Positions 7,695 to 17,051 are shown, counted from the stretch's first letter. The stretch: 38,488 nt of DNA from Fidelibacterota bacterium (GCA_030748955.1 JASMKZ010000010.1:1-38488); one strand, 5' to 3'. Notes: generated from the letters alone by a model not told the origin. Translations and numbers: made by a program.

Positions 7695-9221
7695 CTAAAC
7701 TTCAACATCAAATTTAATTCCCTGAGCCAGAGGTAACTCTGTACTCCAATTCATGGTATTCGTTTGCCTGCGCATATACACTTTCCATGCATCAGACCCA
7801 GATTCTCTCCCTCCGCCTGTGTCTTTTTCTCCTCCAAAGGCACCTCCAATTTCAGCACCTGAAGTTCCAATATTTACATTTGCAATTCCACAATCGCTAC
7901 CCTCATGGGAAAGAAAGGTTTCTGAGTTTAATACATTAGTAGTAAATATGGCTGAAGACAATCCCTGAGGAACGCCATTATGCAATTGAATTGCTTCATC
8001 TAAATTATCATAAGTGATAATATATAAAATAGGGGCAAAGGTTTCCTCCTGTACAATTTCATAGCTGTTTTCAGCTTTTACAATAGTTGGCAATACATAA
8101 AATCCATCCCCTGCAACGATTTCACCACCATACAAAATTTTACCACCTTCCTGCTTTGCTTTTTCCAGAGCAGCTAAATAATCATCAACCGCACCCTGAT
8201 CAATTAGGGGACCCATTAATGTAGATTCATCTAGGGGATCTCCAATTTTAACCTGGGCATATGCTTTGGTTAATTTTTCCACCAATCCATCATATAAACT
8301 GGAATGGACAATAATTCTTCTGGTACTAGTACATCTTTGCCCAGCAGTGCCCACTGCACCAAATAATATGGCTGGTACCACCATATCCATTTTTGCTGTT
8401 TCATCCACAATGATTGCATTGTTCCCGCCTAGTTCTAAAATGGTTTTTCCCAGTCTTTCACCAACAACACCGCCTATTCGCTTACCCATACGTGTACTTC
8501 CAGTAGCAGAAATAAGCGGGACTCTTTTATCATTAATCAATCTTTCCCCAATAGTAGAACCCCTGCCTATAATTAAACTGAAGATACCCTTATACCCTTC
8601 CCTTTGTAAAACTTCATTGCAAATATTTTGAATAGCTATTCCGCATAAGGGAGCTTTGGAAGAAGGTTTCCAGACTGTAATATCTCCGCACACAGCTGCA
8701 AGAAAGGCATTCCATGCCCAAACTGCAACGGGAAAATTAAAAGCAGATATAACGCCTACAATTCCCAGGGGATGATATTGTTCGTACATGCGGTGTTTTA
8801 CTCTTTCAGAATGCATGGTGAGTCCATAAAGTTGTCGTGATAAACCAACAGCAAAATCAGCAATGTCAATCATTTCCTGTACTTCACCATCACCTTCAGC
8901 TTTAATTTTCCCCATTTCAAGAGCAACGAGACTCCCTAACATATCTTTTTTACGACGGAGCTCTTCGCCCATTTCCCGAATCAATTGTCCTCTAATAGGA
9001 GCAGGAACCATGCGCCATTCTTCAAAAGCTTTTTGAGATTCCACAATAATATTATCATAGTCGCTTTCAGAGCATTGATACACATTTGCAATTACTTCCC
9101 CATTAGCAGGGTTTATAGAATTCAAGACACCTGCATCGGTTGTACTAGACCAGTTTCCAGCACCAACTCCTGCCCCAAAATTATTTTCTTTTATCCCAAG
9201 GGAATTCAGTATCTCCTTCAA
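7695..9221 (-). CDS. amaB: ALDH7-type aldehyde dehydrogenase, probably 2-aminoadipate semialdehyde dehydrogenase
   Basis: A 508-residue NAD(P)-dependent dehydrogenase. The nucleotide-binding part includes [11 protein letters not shown] and [10 protein letters not shown]. The catalytic pair is Glu263 in LELGGNN and Cys297 in [12 protein letters not shown]. The ending with [20 protein letters not shown] and [20 protein letters not shown] matches the ALDH7 (antiquitin) group, which oxidises 2-aminoadipate 6-semialdehyde to 2-aminoadipate. The pairing with lysine 6-aminotransferase immediately downstream strongly supports that substrate. Length is normal for the family. Substrate is inferred from family and neighbour, not read from the sequence alone. 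Confidence 0.9.
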   Translation of the reverse strand: MKEILNSLGIKENNFGAGVGAGNWSSTTDAGVLNSINPANGEVIANVYQCSESDYDNIIVESQKAFEEWRMVPAPIRGQLIREMGEELRRKKDMLGSLVALEMGKIKAEGDGEVQEMIDIADFAVGLSRQLYGLTMHSERVKHRMYEQYHPLGIVGVISAFNFPVAVWAWNAFLAAVCGDITVWKPSSKAPLCGIAIQNICNEVLQREGYKGIFSLIIGRGSTIGERLINDKRVPLISATGSTRMGKRIGGVVGERLGKTILELGGNNAIIVDETAKMDMVVPAILFGAVGTAGQRCTSTRRIIVHSSLYDGLVEKLTKAYAQVKIGDPLDESTLMGPLIDQGAVDDYLAALEKAKQEGGKILYGGEIVAGDGFYVLPTIVKAENSYEIVQEETFAPILYIITYDNLDEAIQLHNGVPQGLSSAIFTTNVLNSETFLSHEGSDCGIANVNIGTSGAEIGGAFGGEKDTGGGRESGSDAWKVYMRRQTNTMNWSTELPLAQGIKFDVEV

Positions 9222-9269
9222 TTTATCTCCTTAATATTATGTAATTATATGTAAACATTAATAATCAGA

Positions 9270-10121
9270 TTATGCCGTAGATTCATTTTTATTTTCATCT
9301 CCCATAATTGACCAAATTGCTAAACAAATAATGATGAAAACTAAAATAACTGGCGTTGCATAATTATATGCGGAGGAACTATAATCTTTTAAATAATTAA
9401 ACTGCCCAATCAAAAGTGAAATACGACCCATTACAGCAAAACCAAAAGATGCACCAAATTTTATCATCAAAAAATAAATTCCAATCCGACTGAGACGTCC
9501 GACAATACCTTTGTGCTCAGTAGAATAAAAGAAATAGATAAGCCCAGAAATAGTACCAATAAAAATTATCAGACCATTAACAATAGTTCCCCAATCTGAT
9601 GTAAAATCAATTGCAGATGCTTTTATCTGGATAAGGACATTTGAATTTAAATACCCATAGAACCGTAATCCTGCAGCCATACCTACTATATATGCTATAG
9701 CCCATCGGGCAAGCCAGCCTAGCTTTGGAACAAGTCTCAAAATCATAAAAATACCCAGAATAAATGGAATTAAATAAATAAATCTTATTTCCTCAAATCC
9801 TTTTATTCCCCCTTCAGGGAATATACTCCTATCCAAGATGCCAAAACCTGTACTAATAAAATTGAAAATTTCATATATAACATACCACACAGATGTAAAA
9901 ATAGAACCATCATCCACATCCACCCTGCTCGGCCATAATCTGCCAAACATATTGGGCTGAACCTGTTGCCAAAAAGATATAACGGCCACATAGCCTGCTG
10001 AGGCACCTACATATAAATGCTCTGCGGCTTTATAAAATGGATTGTCTTTGTATAAAAAACTAAATATACATAGTGTAAGCAATACAAAAACCCAAGCACT
10101 TATTATTTCAGCTGAAATCAT
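9270..10121 (-). CDS. Multi-pass membrane protein of unknown function (MutL/DUF6754 operon)
   Basis: I do not recognise a named family. The 283-residue protein is almost entirely membrane: likely helices near 5-23, 36-52, 77-95, 113-130, 135-153, 178-200, 208-235 and 255-272, with a short charged C-terminal tail (GDENKNESTA). Its ATG overlaps the stop of the preceding gene by four bases (ATGA), so it is coupled to the operon of the MutL-like ATPase. Forty-eight bases separate it from the ALDH7 gene. Polar residues inside helices (for example H35 and R154) are few, so neither a channel nor a transporter is clearly indicated. Most likely it is an integral subunit of a complex with its neighbours. 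Confidence 0.85.
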   Translation of the reverse strand: MISAEIISAWVFVLLTLCIFSFLYKDNPFYKAAEHLYVGASAGYVAVISFWQQVQPNMFGRLWPSRVDVDDGSIFTSVWYVIYEIFNFISTGFGILDRSIFPEGGIKGFEEIRFIYLIPFILGIFMILRLVPKLGWLARWAIAYIVGMAAGLRFYGYLNSNVLIQIKASAIDFTSDWGTIVNGLIIFIGTISGLIYFFYSTEHKGIVGRLSRIGIYFLMIKFGASFGFAVMGRISLLIGQFNYLKDYSSSAYNYATPVILVFIIICLAIWSIMGDENKNESTA

Positions 10122-11002
10122 ATTTTATCCTCTCCCTTATTCTTTCGTGTAATATAATAGGTTATATTCCCAAAGATAATAAATAGCACAATCATAACAT
10201 GGGCAATAGATTGAGCCGCCATCATGCTTGAAGCTTTTCCAGGTTTTACAGATAATTCCATCTCCCTCAATTCTGCTTCAACCAAACTTTCATATTCAGC
10301 TGCACCTGGCATGCCTGCCAAAATCCCCCTGATCTGACCATTTTCAACATAGGGTAGAATATCTGTTACCTGTATAGAAGTCACTCCAGTTGACAAGGGA
10401 ATATTTTTAGGATCACATGCATATTGCACCCACTCTGTGGAACCGGGATAGCCTGCAGATAAACTGAAGACAAAATCAAAATTTTCAACATTAACAACAT
10501 CTTTCATCATTGGGATATCATTAATAGGTGTACCTTTTAAATCTACCGTATAAAGCGCATGTATATCGGCTGCAATGCCTTTTACAACAGCTTCAGCACC
10601 AGGTTTATATCCAAGATTTACATAATCAATGCCATATTTTTTTCCATAATCATGAGATACTTCAGAGAATGCCTCAGTAGACATGAAGTTACCATCAGGC
10701 CAGAGTGCAAAGCCATACACTTGTATATTTTTTGCAAATAAATGTTTCAATATGGCAATAGACATGGGATGAATTTCTGGTTTGGTGCTTGGACCATATT
10801 CAAATGAAAGGAGTATTTTATCACCTTCATTTAATTTATTGATTTCATTAAAAACAATCTGTGATTCTGGTCTGGGCCGAATAGGTAGATTAACCCATTC
10901 TGGTTTTAAAAGAGGTATTAATACGGACAAGCCAACAATAAGAAAAATGATTCTTCTATCTAGCGAACCAAGCAAAATAAATATTCTTTTCATTATTTCC
11001 AT
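10118..11002 (-). CDS. Membrane-anchored protein with a large soluble domain, unknown function
   Basis: This 294-residue protein has one membrane helix near residues 16-32, a soluble region of about 220 residues, and a second helix near 266-284 followed by a basic tail (RKNKGEDKI). This is the same plan as the DUF6754-like protein two genes upstream. The soluble part opens with EGDKILLSFEYGPSTKPEIH, has alternating strand-helix character suggesting a Rossmann-like alpha/beta fold, and contains YVNLGYKPGAEAVVKGIAADI and GILAGMPGAAEYESLVEAEL. I cannot name its family. Its start overlaps the upstream stop by one base and its stop overlaps the next gene by four. Met4 is an alternative start. Confidence 0.85.
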   Translation of the reverse strand: MEIMKRIFILLGSLDRRIIFLIVGLSVLIPLLKPEWVNLPIRPRPESQIVFNEINKLNEGDKILLSFEYGPSTKPEIHPMSIAILKHLFAKNIQVYGFALWPDGNFMSTEAFSEVSHDYGKKYGIDYVNLGYKPGAEAVVKGIAADIHALYTVDLKGTPINDIPMMKDVVNVENFDFVFSLSAGYPGSTEWVQYACDPKNIPLSTGVTSIQVTDILPYVENGQIRGILAGMPGAAEYESLVEAELREMELSVKPGKASSMMAAQSIAHVMIVLFIIFGNITYYITRKNKGEDKI

Positions 11003-12036
11003 TACTTATCTCCTAAAAATGATTTATCTAACCCAATAATTATTCGAAAAGATGTAGCAACAATACCAAGAGCAATTCCAATCATTAGCGCTCGGGAACC
11101 AGCCATAGTAGGATATGCAAATATCCAATCCTGAATAACGGGAATAGATAATAATTCAGGTGGATGTTGATTCCATCCCATAAAAGTACCACAAATAATG
11201 ATAATAATAATTCCTCCACCCGTAAGCCCCAACAATAATGATCGTTCTTTAATAAACGGCGCTGAAATAGCGCTGATACCAAACATAAGTATTATACTCA
11301 CTGCCCACCATGGTATTAAGCCTCCGATTGGAACACGTCCCAGCATGAGTATAATACCTGCTACCAAGAGCAGTGTAGCTTCAAAATTACGAATTCGAAA
11401 TGCCCTGTAAGAAGCAGATGCAACAAAAAATGCCAATAAAGCAAACATGGTTGCACCTAAGGGTGTAATTATATTGATAAACATCCAATAAAAAAGAGAA
11501 CCTTTCGTTTGCACATGTGCACCCCATGGTTTTGATTTTAACTCAATTGTATCTACATAAGGATTTAATTTTTCTATAACAGATTCAGCACTCTCTGAAG
11601 ACATATATATTTTATCTATTTCAAATTCAGTTTGATTCCCTGTTAATTTAGTTTGTATCGTATAAGGATTTGACTCGTTTAATTCTTCTGCAATTATTTC
11701 TGAAACTACCGATAATTGACCATCTTTAACATTTGATAATGTAATAAAGTTGGCTCCTCGATAGAAAAACCCCGCAAAGATGGCAAATGAAAATCCAATC
11801 ACTGCTAAAATACTATACTGCCAATTTTTCTTTTTCTTAATTATTTTTATTAATTGGAGTTTTAGCATATTCAACGCTCCCAGAAATACGGCAAAAGAAG
11901 CTATAATATCAAACCATTGAGTAGCATCATTATCTACAAAGTTCTGTATAGTTGCATTGTTGATAAAATGACCAAAAAGAGTAAGCAATCCAACGCCAAT
12001 CACAATCATCAATGGTATATGCCGTTTTAATAACAT
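11002..12036 (-). CDS. Eight-helix membrane protein of unknown function (MutL/DUF6754 operon)
   Basis: A 344-residue protein with three N-terminal helices (about 8-24, 42-60, 74-92), an extra-membrane loop of roughly 90 residues (93-180), and about five further helices (181-205, 219-235, 241-260, 265-285, 312-332). The loop is acidic and rich in Glu and Asn (EIIAEELNESNPYT), consistent with a folded periplasmic or cytoplasmic domain. The ATG has a strong TAAGGAG site seven bases or so upstream. It lies 20 bases after the DUF6754-like gene and shares one base with the next. No family recognised. It is probably a core membrane subunit of the same complex. Confidence 0.85.
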   Translation of the reverse strand: MLLKRHIPLMIVIGVGLLTLFGHFINNATIQNFVDNDATQWFDIIASFAVFLGALNMLKLQLIKIIKKKKNWQYSILAVIGFSFAIFAGFFYRGANFITLSNVKDGQLSVVSEIIAEELNESNPYTIQTKLTGNQTEFEIDKIYMSSESAESVIEKLNPYVDTIELKSKPWGAHVQTKGSLFYWMFINIITPLGATMFALLAFFVASASYRAFRIRNFEATLLLVAGIILMLGRVPIGGLIPWWAVSIILMFGISAISAPFIKERSLLLGLTGGGIIIIIICGTFMGWNQHPPELLSIPVIQDWIFAYPTMAGSRALMIGIALGIVATSFRIIIGLDKSFLGDK

Positions 12037-12056
12037 AACATCTCCTTAATAATAAT

Positions 12057-12908
12057 CTAGAATAAATTTAAAACATCAAAAGCTATCCAGCCTGCCTGGT
12101 ATAGCCCATTAAATACAACAGTCAATACCATCGCAATCATTACCAGCAGTTTAACTATGTCCTGCCCTTTAATACTACCCACTAATTCTGGCTTATTAGA
12201 TAGGTATGCGCTGGCAGTAAAAAATTCTTCTCCTATGAGTGTATAGTCACACGCTGTAACAAAAAATGGAATTTGTGATGGAGATCCTGTGCCAGCTATC
12301 TGAATTGCTCCGATTGAGTTTCCTGTTTCAGCTAAAATAAGAGATTCCGCATAAAACTTCCCTAGATAAAAAATAGCTGCAGGCTTTTCCCTTTCCATAA
12401 TTCCATTCACGCCAGCTGCATAAGCAAATTGTTCATCAGAAATATAATGAACCATATCATCATAATACAAATCTGGGCGACCAGATTTTAAATAGGATTC
12501 CTTACATATCTCCCTACCAGTTTCCATAACAATCGATTTGGATACAGGGACATTCAATGAAGTCTCATATTTTGCTGTGTATTCAGCTACATGCCCCAAT
12601 AGATTTAATCCTGTCACCGTTTCAACCTGATCTAAATCAGATATCCCTGGAACAAACAAAACAGATTTACCCATTTCAGTGGCCCGCCCAACAGCTTCTT
12701 CTAATGCCTGTAATCCAGGAATTTTACGAAGATAGATCTCTTCACCAGAGCTTGCTCTATCAATGTAATAATATATGGTCATAGAAACAAGTATTACACT
12801 AGCAAATATTCCTCTGGCACCTTCAACAAATATTGCACCTTCTCCTAAAACATACAATCCCATCACACCCAAAAACAAAACACTCCATATGACTACTTTA
12901 TTATTCAT
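12057..12908 (-). CDS. DUF6754-like membrane protein
   Basis: A 283-residue protein with two N-terminal helices (about 5-21 and 31-48), a soluble alpha/beta region, and a C-terminal helix near 251-270. The soluble part carries GRATEMGKSVLFVPGISDL, DEQFAYAAGVNGIMERE, IFYLGKFYAESLILAETGNS and FFVTACDYTLIGEEFFTASA. From memory these resemble the domain catalogued as DUF6754, seen mainly in membrane proteins of environmental bacteria; no function is known to me. The topology matches the 294-residue protein further on in the operon, and the two may be distant relatives. Its start overlaps the stop of the 100-residue protein by four bases. Confidence 0.8.
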   Translation of the reverse strand: MNNKVVIWSVLFLGVMGLYVLGEGAIFVEGARGIFASVILVSMTIYYYIDRASSGEEIYLRKIPGLQALEEAVGRATEMGKSVLFVPGISDLDQVETVTGLNLLGHVAEYTAKYETSLNVPVSKSIVMETGREICKESYLKSGRPDLYYDDMVHYISDEQFAYAAGVNGIMEREKPAAIFYLGKFYAESLILAETGNSIGAIQIAGTGSPSQIPFFVTACDYTLIGEEFFTASAYLSNKPELVGSIKGQDIVKLLVMIAMVLTVVFNGLYQAGWIAFDVLNLF

Positions 12909-13207
12909 ATTTTCTCTGACTCCTTACTTTTTTTATCAGACTCTATCCGTTCAATTTCTACAAGTAGGAATTCAACATTATTTCTGTCCTCCAACAGCTC
13001 TGCAAATTTATAATAAGATTGTGAAGATATAAATGCGGTAATAATAGGTCCAAAAAAAACCATTAACTGTCCTCCAAAAAAAGAAAGATTTTTCATCATA
13101 TCTAAAAAAAATATTGCAGGAACCGCCATACCACGATTCACCACTTTCTCTGCTAAATCAGAAATAAGCTGTTTATCAGACTGTGTAATTGAAATGCTTT
13201 CTGCCAT
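12905..13207 (-). CDS. Small membrane protein of unknown function (100 aa)
   Basis: This protein has a polar N-terminal helix (MAESISITQSDKQLISDLAE), a hydrophobic stretch from about residue 28 to 62 that could cross the membrane once or form a hairpin, and a highly charged C-terminal helix (ERIESDKKSKESEKI). Overlaps at both ends (one base with the preceding stop, four with the following start) show that it is a real gene and is co-translated. Between a barrel-sandwich protein and a DUF6754-like protein, it may link a cytoplasmic part to membrane subunits; that is inference from position and topology only. Confidence 0.82.
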   Translation of the reverse strand: MAESISITQSDKQLISDLAEKVVNRGMAVPAIFFLDMMKNLSFFGGQLMVFFGPIITAFISSQSYYKFAELLEDRNNVEFLLVEIERIESDKKSKESEKI

Positions 13208-14331
13208 TACGTAATAATCATTTCTAAGTTTGCGCGAGGAACAATTTCAATGCTACCATCTTCAAATTCTATTTCAGCCACCCTAACCATAGTTTCGGAT
13301 TCCATTTTTTTCAACTCTGGGGGCAAAGACCTTACTTTTCCAACCCTACCAAAAAATGGCACCCGAATTACCCTAATTAATGAACCTTCGGATATAGCTA
13401 AATCCGCTTCTTTATAATCAATACATTCTCCATTACTAAGTTCATCAGGTATTAATATTTCAGGGCGAATAACTCCTGCTCTAATTTGAGTAGAACCATT
13501 TATTGATGCAAATTTTCCTTCATTTGATGATAATAGCGCATACGTTCTTTTGGCCATCCCTATCCTACCAAATCCTTCGGTAATAATTAAACTAGGGCCA
13601 ATTTTTTCAGATCCCGTAATGGCTACTCCTAACGAATATCCTAATATTTTTGATAGATCTGTATAATCAAATCCACCAGAAACTATCCCCGCAACTCCCA
13701 TTTTTTTTGCATGATTAAATGTGTTCAAATTTATAAAACCCCCACCCAATAATATCATTCCTTTGTGGCTTTCATTTATCATATCAACTGTCAGTTCATC
13801 ATTAGGAGATGAGGTGACTATCTTTAATATTCCTCGGTTTTCTCCTCCAATCCCCAGAATTCCCTGGGCGAGCACTCCTTCTGTTTCAATGGTAACACCT
13901 TCTTCATTCTCAACCTCCGTAATTGTACCAGAAGTATAGGCATCTACCTCAACAGGTATAGGAGGTTCTGACAAGATAGCCTGTCCGGTAACTTCTGAAA
14001 CGTTGGCAAGCGTACCATCAATTGGGGATTTTAATTGGTTTTTAAACATTCCAAATATACCTTTACTTTCAGCAATTATCTGTCCCTTAGAGATGGATTC
14101 ATCTAGTTCAGCCAACATACATTCTGGAACATTTTCAGGTTCAATGTTTAGTTTATTTGCAACATTGAGCATTTGCACATTACCAGGTAATTCTGTAGAA
14201 GCTACAATTTCATCTGATTTAACAATATCACCAATTTTTAGATGAACATTACCCTTCATGGGTAATTGTCTTCTTTTTATAATTTTTGTCCGGGATAGAA
14301 TTTTGAGCCCAGGAGTATAAGATCTAGACAT
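13207..14331 (-). CDS. Barrel-sandwich (biotinyl/lipoyl, RnfC-like) protein partnered with MutL-like ATPase
   Basis: The 374-residue protein has no signal or membrane helix and is rich in short beta strands. Residues 20-60 (LPMKGNVHLKIGDIVKSDEI) and about 80-125 (ISKGQIIAESKGIFGMFKNQ, LKSPIDGTLANVSEVTGQAI) read like barrel-sandwich hybrid repeats of the type in RnfC, efflux adaptors and lipoyl domains. No biotinylation (MKM) or lipoylation lysine motif is present. The middle part has Gly-rich GMILLGGGFINL, GVAGIVSGGFDYTDLS and LIITEGFGRIGMA segments, and the end (FGRVGKVRSLPPEL, EIEFEDGSIEIVPRANLE) resembles a small KOW/SH3-like barrel. It overlaps the MutL-like gene by eight bases. It is probably cytoplasmic and binds that ATPase or the membrane subunits. 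Confidence 0.85.
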   Translation of the reverse strand: MSRSYTPGLKILSRTKIIKRRQLPMKGNVHLKIGDIVKSDEIVASTELPGNVQMLNVANKLNIEPENVPECMLAELDESISKGQIIAESKGIFGMFKNQLKSPIDGTLANVSEVTGQAILSEPPIPVEVDAYTSGTITEVENEEGVTIETEGVLAQGILGIGGENRGILKIVTSSPNDELTVDMINESHKGMILLGGGFINLNTFNHAKKMGVAGIVSGGFDYTDLSKILGYSLGVAITGSEKIGPSLIITEGFGRIGMAKRTYALLSSNEGKFASINGSTQIRAGVIRPEILIPDELSNGECIDYKEADLAISEGSLIRVIRVPFFGRVGKVRSLPPELKKMESETMVRVAEIEFEDGSIEIVPRANLEMIIT

Positions 14332-16135
14332 TTGAATTCTCCAATTGAGGATATTCGTTGGTCTCTTCAGACCATTCTTTTAATTGTGACACTCTTTTTT
14401 CTGTTTTTTCGGTCAAATTAAAAGGCTGCCTTCCACGACCATCTAAAATTATTCCCACAACTCCACCAAATATTTTTGTTTTCAATATTTCATTTTTACC
14501 AGCTCCTACATCTAAACCTTTACTTGGGGTAAGTTTAACTTCTAATGACTCGAAAGGTGCCTGAATCAACTTTAACTCACCGTATTTCAGATCTCCAGAA
14601 ATTTCTCCATCTGGTAATAATATTTCATAATGAAGCATAATCTGGTCTAATTTTCCTTTTCCCACCGGAGCGATACAAGTACCCAGTCGAATAAGACAAT
14701 CTTTTTCAAAAACTTCTACTGCAGCTTCGGGGTGAATGGTGGATAAGATTCCTAACTGAGGCATCATGAAAATAGAATCTACAGCTAATTGGGTAATTCC
14801 TTCTGGAAGAAATGCATCTATGAGCATTCGGGCAGCCTGATGTCTTCGTGGAGCATGCGATAAAACTCCCCCCGATCCTACCAACATATCCAACTCCATA
14901 AGATTTACTAAAGTTTCTCCAGAGCTAGTTTGTTCAAATGCATCTGAAATAGTCCGTTCAGTTTGGACACCTTTGAGATGAACCGCAAATTCTTTGTGTT
15001 GTTCAAACGAAAGGCGTAGAGCTTCTCTGGCAATTGCCTGTTCAATTATCAATGCTTCCAATGACTGGGGAATTGTTGTGGGGCGAATCATTTTATTTCC
15101 AATTCTATTAGTGAGATCTGTTTCATCCATATCAAATGGAACCCATCGAGCCACATTCTCAAACCCTGACTCAGCTAGGACATTACAGACTGAATAACTC
15201 ATACCAAGGTTAGCACTAACGGTTCTATTAAACTGACCCTGAAAAACGGAAAATACATCTGTTGTTGCACCGCCAATGTCTACCCCAACAACCGAAATGT
15301 TTTCTGCTTCAGCAATTTTTTTTATAATTTCACCAACAGCACCAGGGGTGGGCATTATGGGAGCATCCGTCCAGCTCATAAGTTTTTTATATCCCGGCGC
15401 CTGAGCCATTACGTGTTCCATAAACAGATCATGAATTTTATCCCGGCTTGGTTGCAGATTTTCCTCTTCAAGTGTGGGTCTAATATTATCAACAGTCATT
15501 AAATCTGTTATTTTCCCAAGTCTCTCTTCTATTGGCTCTCTAGCATTTTTATTTCCTGCATAAATAACTGGCAATTTGTAATTCATACCCAGTCTGGGTT
15601 TGGGGTTGGCAGCTTCTAAAACTTCAGCAAGTTCCACCACGTGGGTAACGGTACCCCCATCAATACCTCCGGAAAGCAAAATCATATCAGGACGCAATTG
15701 GCGAATACGTTGAACTTTCTCATGATACATACGACCGTCATTTGATGCCAAAACATCCATAACAATTGCTCCTGCACCCAAGGCGGCTCTTTGAGCACTT
15801 TCACCCGTCATACTTTTAACTACACCTCCAACCATCATTTGAAGCCCACCACCAGCAGAGCTGGTAGAAATAAAAATATCAACTCCTCTTTCGCCTTCAT
15901 TAGGAGCGATAATTTTTTCACCATCCAAAATCATTCGTCCCGATAGTTCTTCCAGTTCCAAAATAGCATTTAAGACGCCACGAGTAACATCTTCAAAAGG
16001 TGCTTCAACTGTAGTTGGGGCTTCACCACGATGGGTTAAACGGTAGGCACCTTCAATAAATTGAATTAATATAGCCTTGGTCGTTGTAGAACCGCAGTCT
16101 GTTGCTAAAATAATTTTTATATCTTCTGCTTTAAT
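14324..16135 (-). CDS. MutL-family (glutamate mutase accessory-like) ATPase with a non-standard start
   Basis: MutL proteins are actin/Hsp70-fold ATPases known as reactivation partners of B12-dependent glutamate mutase. Here the frame contains DCGSTTTKA (phosphate 1) at about residues 13-21 and VGVDIGGATTDVFSV near 284-297, plus LLSGGIDGGT and LVGSGGVLSHAPRRHQAARM. A TTG at 15961 would remove the first nucleotide-binding motif, so the gene must start upstream. Between that motif and the in-frame TAG ending cdsA (16139-16141) there is no ATG, GTG, TTG or CTG. The first codons are ATA ATT, with AGGA six bases before the ATT at 16133-16135, which I use (603 residues). No mutase subunit or cobalamin protein lies nearby, so the partner is probably the membrane complex encoded downstream. 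Confidence 0.88.
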   Translation of the reverse strand: MKAEDIKIILATDCGSTTTKAILIQFIEGAYRLTHRGEAPTTVEAPFEDVTRGVLNAILELEELSGRMILDGEKIIAPNEGERGVDIFISTSSAGGGLQMMVGGVVKSMTGESAQRAALGAGAIVMDVLASNDGRMYHEKVQRIRQLRPDMILLSGGIDGGTVTHVVELAEVLEAANPKPRLGMNYKLPVIYAGNKNAREPIEERLGKITDLMTVDNIRPTLEEENLQPSRDKIHDLFMEHVMAQAPGYKKLMSWTDAPIMPTPGAVGEIIKKIAEAENISVVGVDIGGATTDVFSVFQGQFNRTVSANLGMSYSVCNVLAESGFENVARWVPFDMDETDLTNRIGNKMIRPTTIPQSLEALIIEQAIAREALRLSFEQHKEFAVHLKGVQTERTISDAFEQTSSGETLVNLMELDMLVGSGGVLSHAPRRHQAARMLIDAFLPEGITQLAVDSIFMMPQLGILSTIHPEAAVEVFEKDCLIRLGTCIAPVGKGKLDQIMLHYEILLPDGEISGDLKYGELKLIQAPFESLEVKLTPSKGLDVGAGKNEILKTKIFGGVVGIILDGRGRQPFNLTEKTEKRVSQLKEWSEETNEYPQLENSNV

Positions 16136-16138
16136 TAT

Positions 16139-16975
16139 CTATCCTGCTTTAATAATATACGTACAATAAATTAAGGTCAAAGGAGCTGCAAAAGTGAGGG
16201 AATCAAACCGGTCTAATACGCCTCCATGCCCTGCCAAAATATTACTAGTATCTTTGACACCTGCCTCTCGCTTTAATAATGATTCTGCCCAATCTCCAAA
16301 TTGCCCAAAAATACCTGTTATTAATCCTAAAACTACTACATCAACTAACGAAAATATATCTGGAAAATATCCGGATTGATTGAGTATTAATAAGAAAATC
16401 ATACTGCTAACAAATCCTGCAATTGTCCCCACCCATGTTTTATTGGGACTAACTTCAGGTAATATTTTTTTCTTTCCAAATTTTTTGCCAAATAGAAATG
16501 CACCAGTATCACAAATCCAAACTGAGAGAAATAATGAAAGGGTGATTTTAAATCCAATATCTGGCAGGTTTCTCAACACAGATAATGAGCCCAGCATTAA
16601 TCCCAGCCATACAAATGAGAAAACTAATATTGAAATATTAAACAGAGGCGTTTCTTTCTTTCGGAATATTTCTACAATCATTGCAGTTGAAGCAATGGCG
16701 ATTAATAATATGTAGATGGGAATCTCCCAACGTATTCCGGGAATTCTGCCAAGTTGTAAAAGAGCTAAAAATAGAACCAAAACTGATATAACTGGCTGCC
16801 CTTTTTTTGATTTTGAAAGTGGGGGAATTTCCCTAGCACCTAAAAAAAGAACTCCTCCAATAAATACTGAAAAAATAGGCATATTAGAAAAAGAGTCTCC
16901 CAAATATATTATTGCTAATAATGAAGGAATTCCCAACAGATTTACAAATGTTCTGGAAGAATTATTTTTCGCCAT
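16139..16975 (-). CDS. cdsA: Phosphatidate cytidylyltransferase (CDP-diglyceride synthase)
   Basis: CdsA makes CDP-diacylglycerol from CTP and phosphatidate, the precursor of membrane phospholipids. The 278-residue protein has about eight membrane helices and the C-terminal signature: VWICDTGAFLFGKKFGKK, SPNKTWVGTIAGF, QFGDWAESLLKREAGVKD and HGGVLDRFDSLTFAAP, holding the metal-binding Asp residues. Length is usual. It ends with IIKAG and a TAG that is directly followed, in the same frame, by the MutL-like gene. A transcription terminator lies upstream at 17052-17081, so cdsA is likely the first gene of the long operon that runs down to the S41 peptidase. Confidence 0.95.
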   Translation of the reverse strand: MAKNNSSRTFVNLLGIPSLLAIIYLGDSFSNMPIFSVFIGGVLFLGAREIPPLSKSKKGQPVISVLVLFLALLQLGRIPGIRWEIPIYILLIAIASTAMIVEIFRKKETPLFNISILVFSFVWLGLMLGSLSVLRNLPDIGFKITLSLFLSVWICDTGAFLFGKKFGKKKILPEVSPNKTWVGTIAGFVSSMIFLLILNQSGYFPDIFSLVDVVVLGLITGIFGQFGDWAESLLKREAGVKDTSNILAGHGGVLDRFDSLTFAAPLTLIYCTYIIKAG

Positions 16976-17051
16976 AATTGTCTTGAAACAAGATTAAAAA
17001 TTTACAAGAATCTTACATCTTATACCAAAAGGATTAATGAATTCTTTATCA

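Noticed and set aside
15959-16135. TTG at 15961 as the start of the MutL-like gene
   Set aside because: It would cut off the DCGSTTTK nucleotide-binding motif; the frame is open for another 58 codons upstream with family-like sequence.
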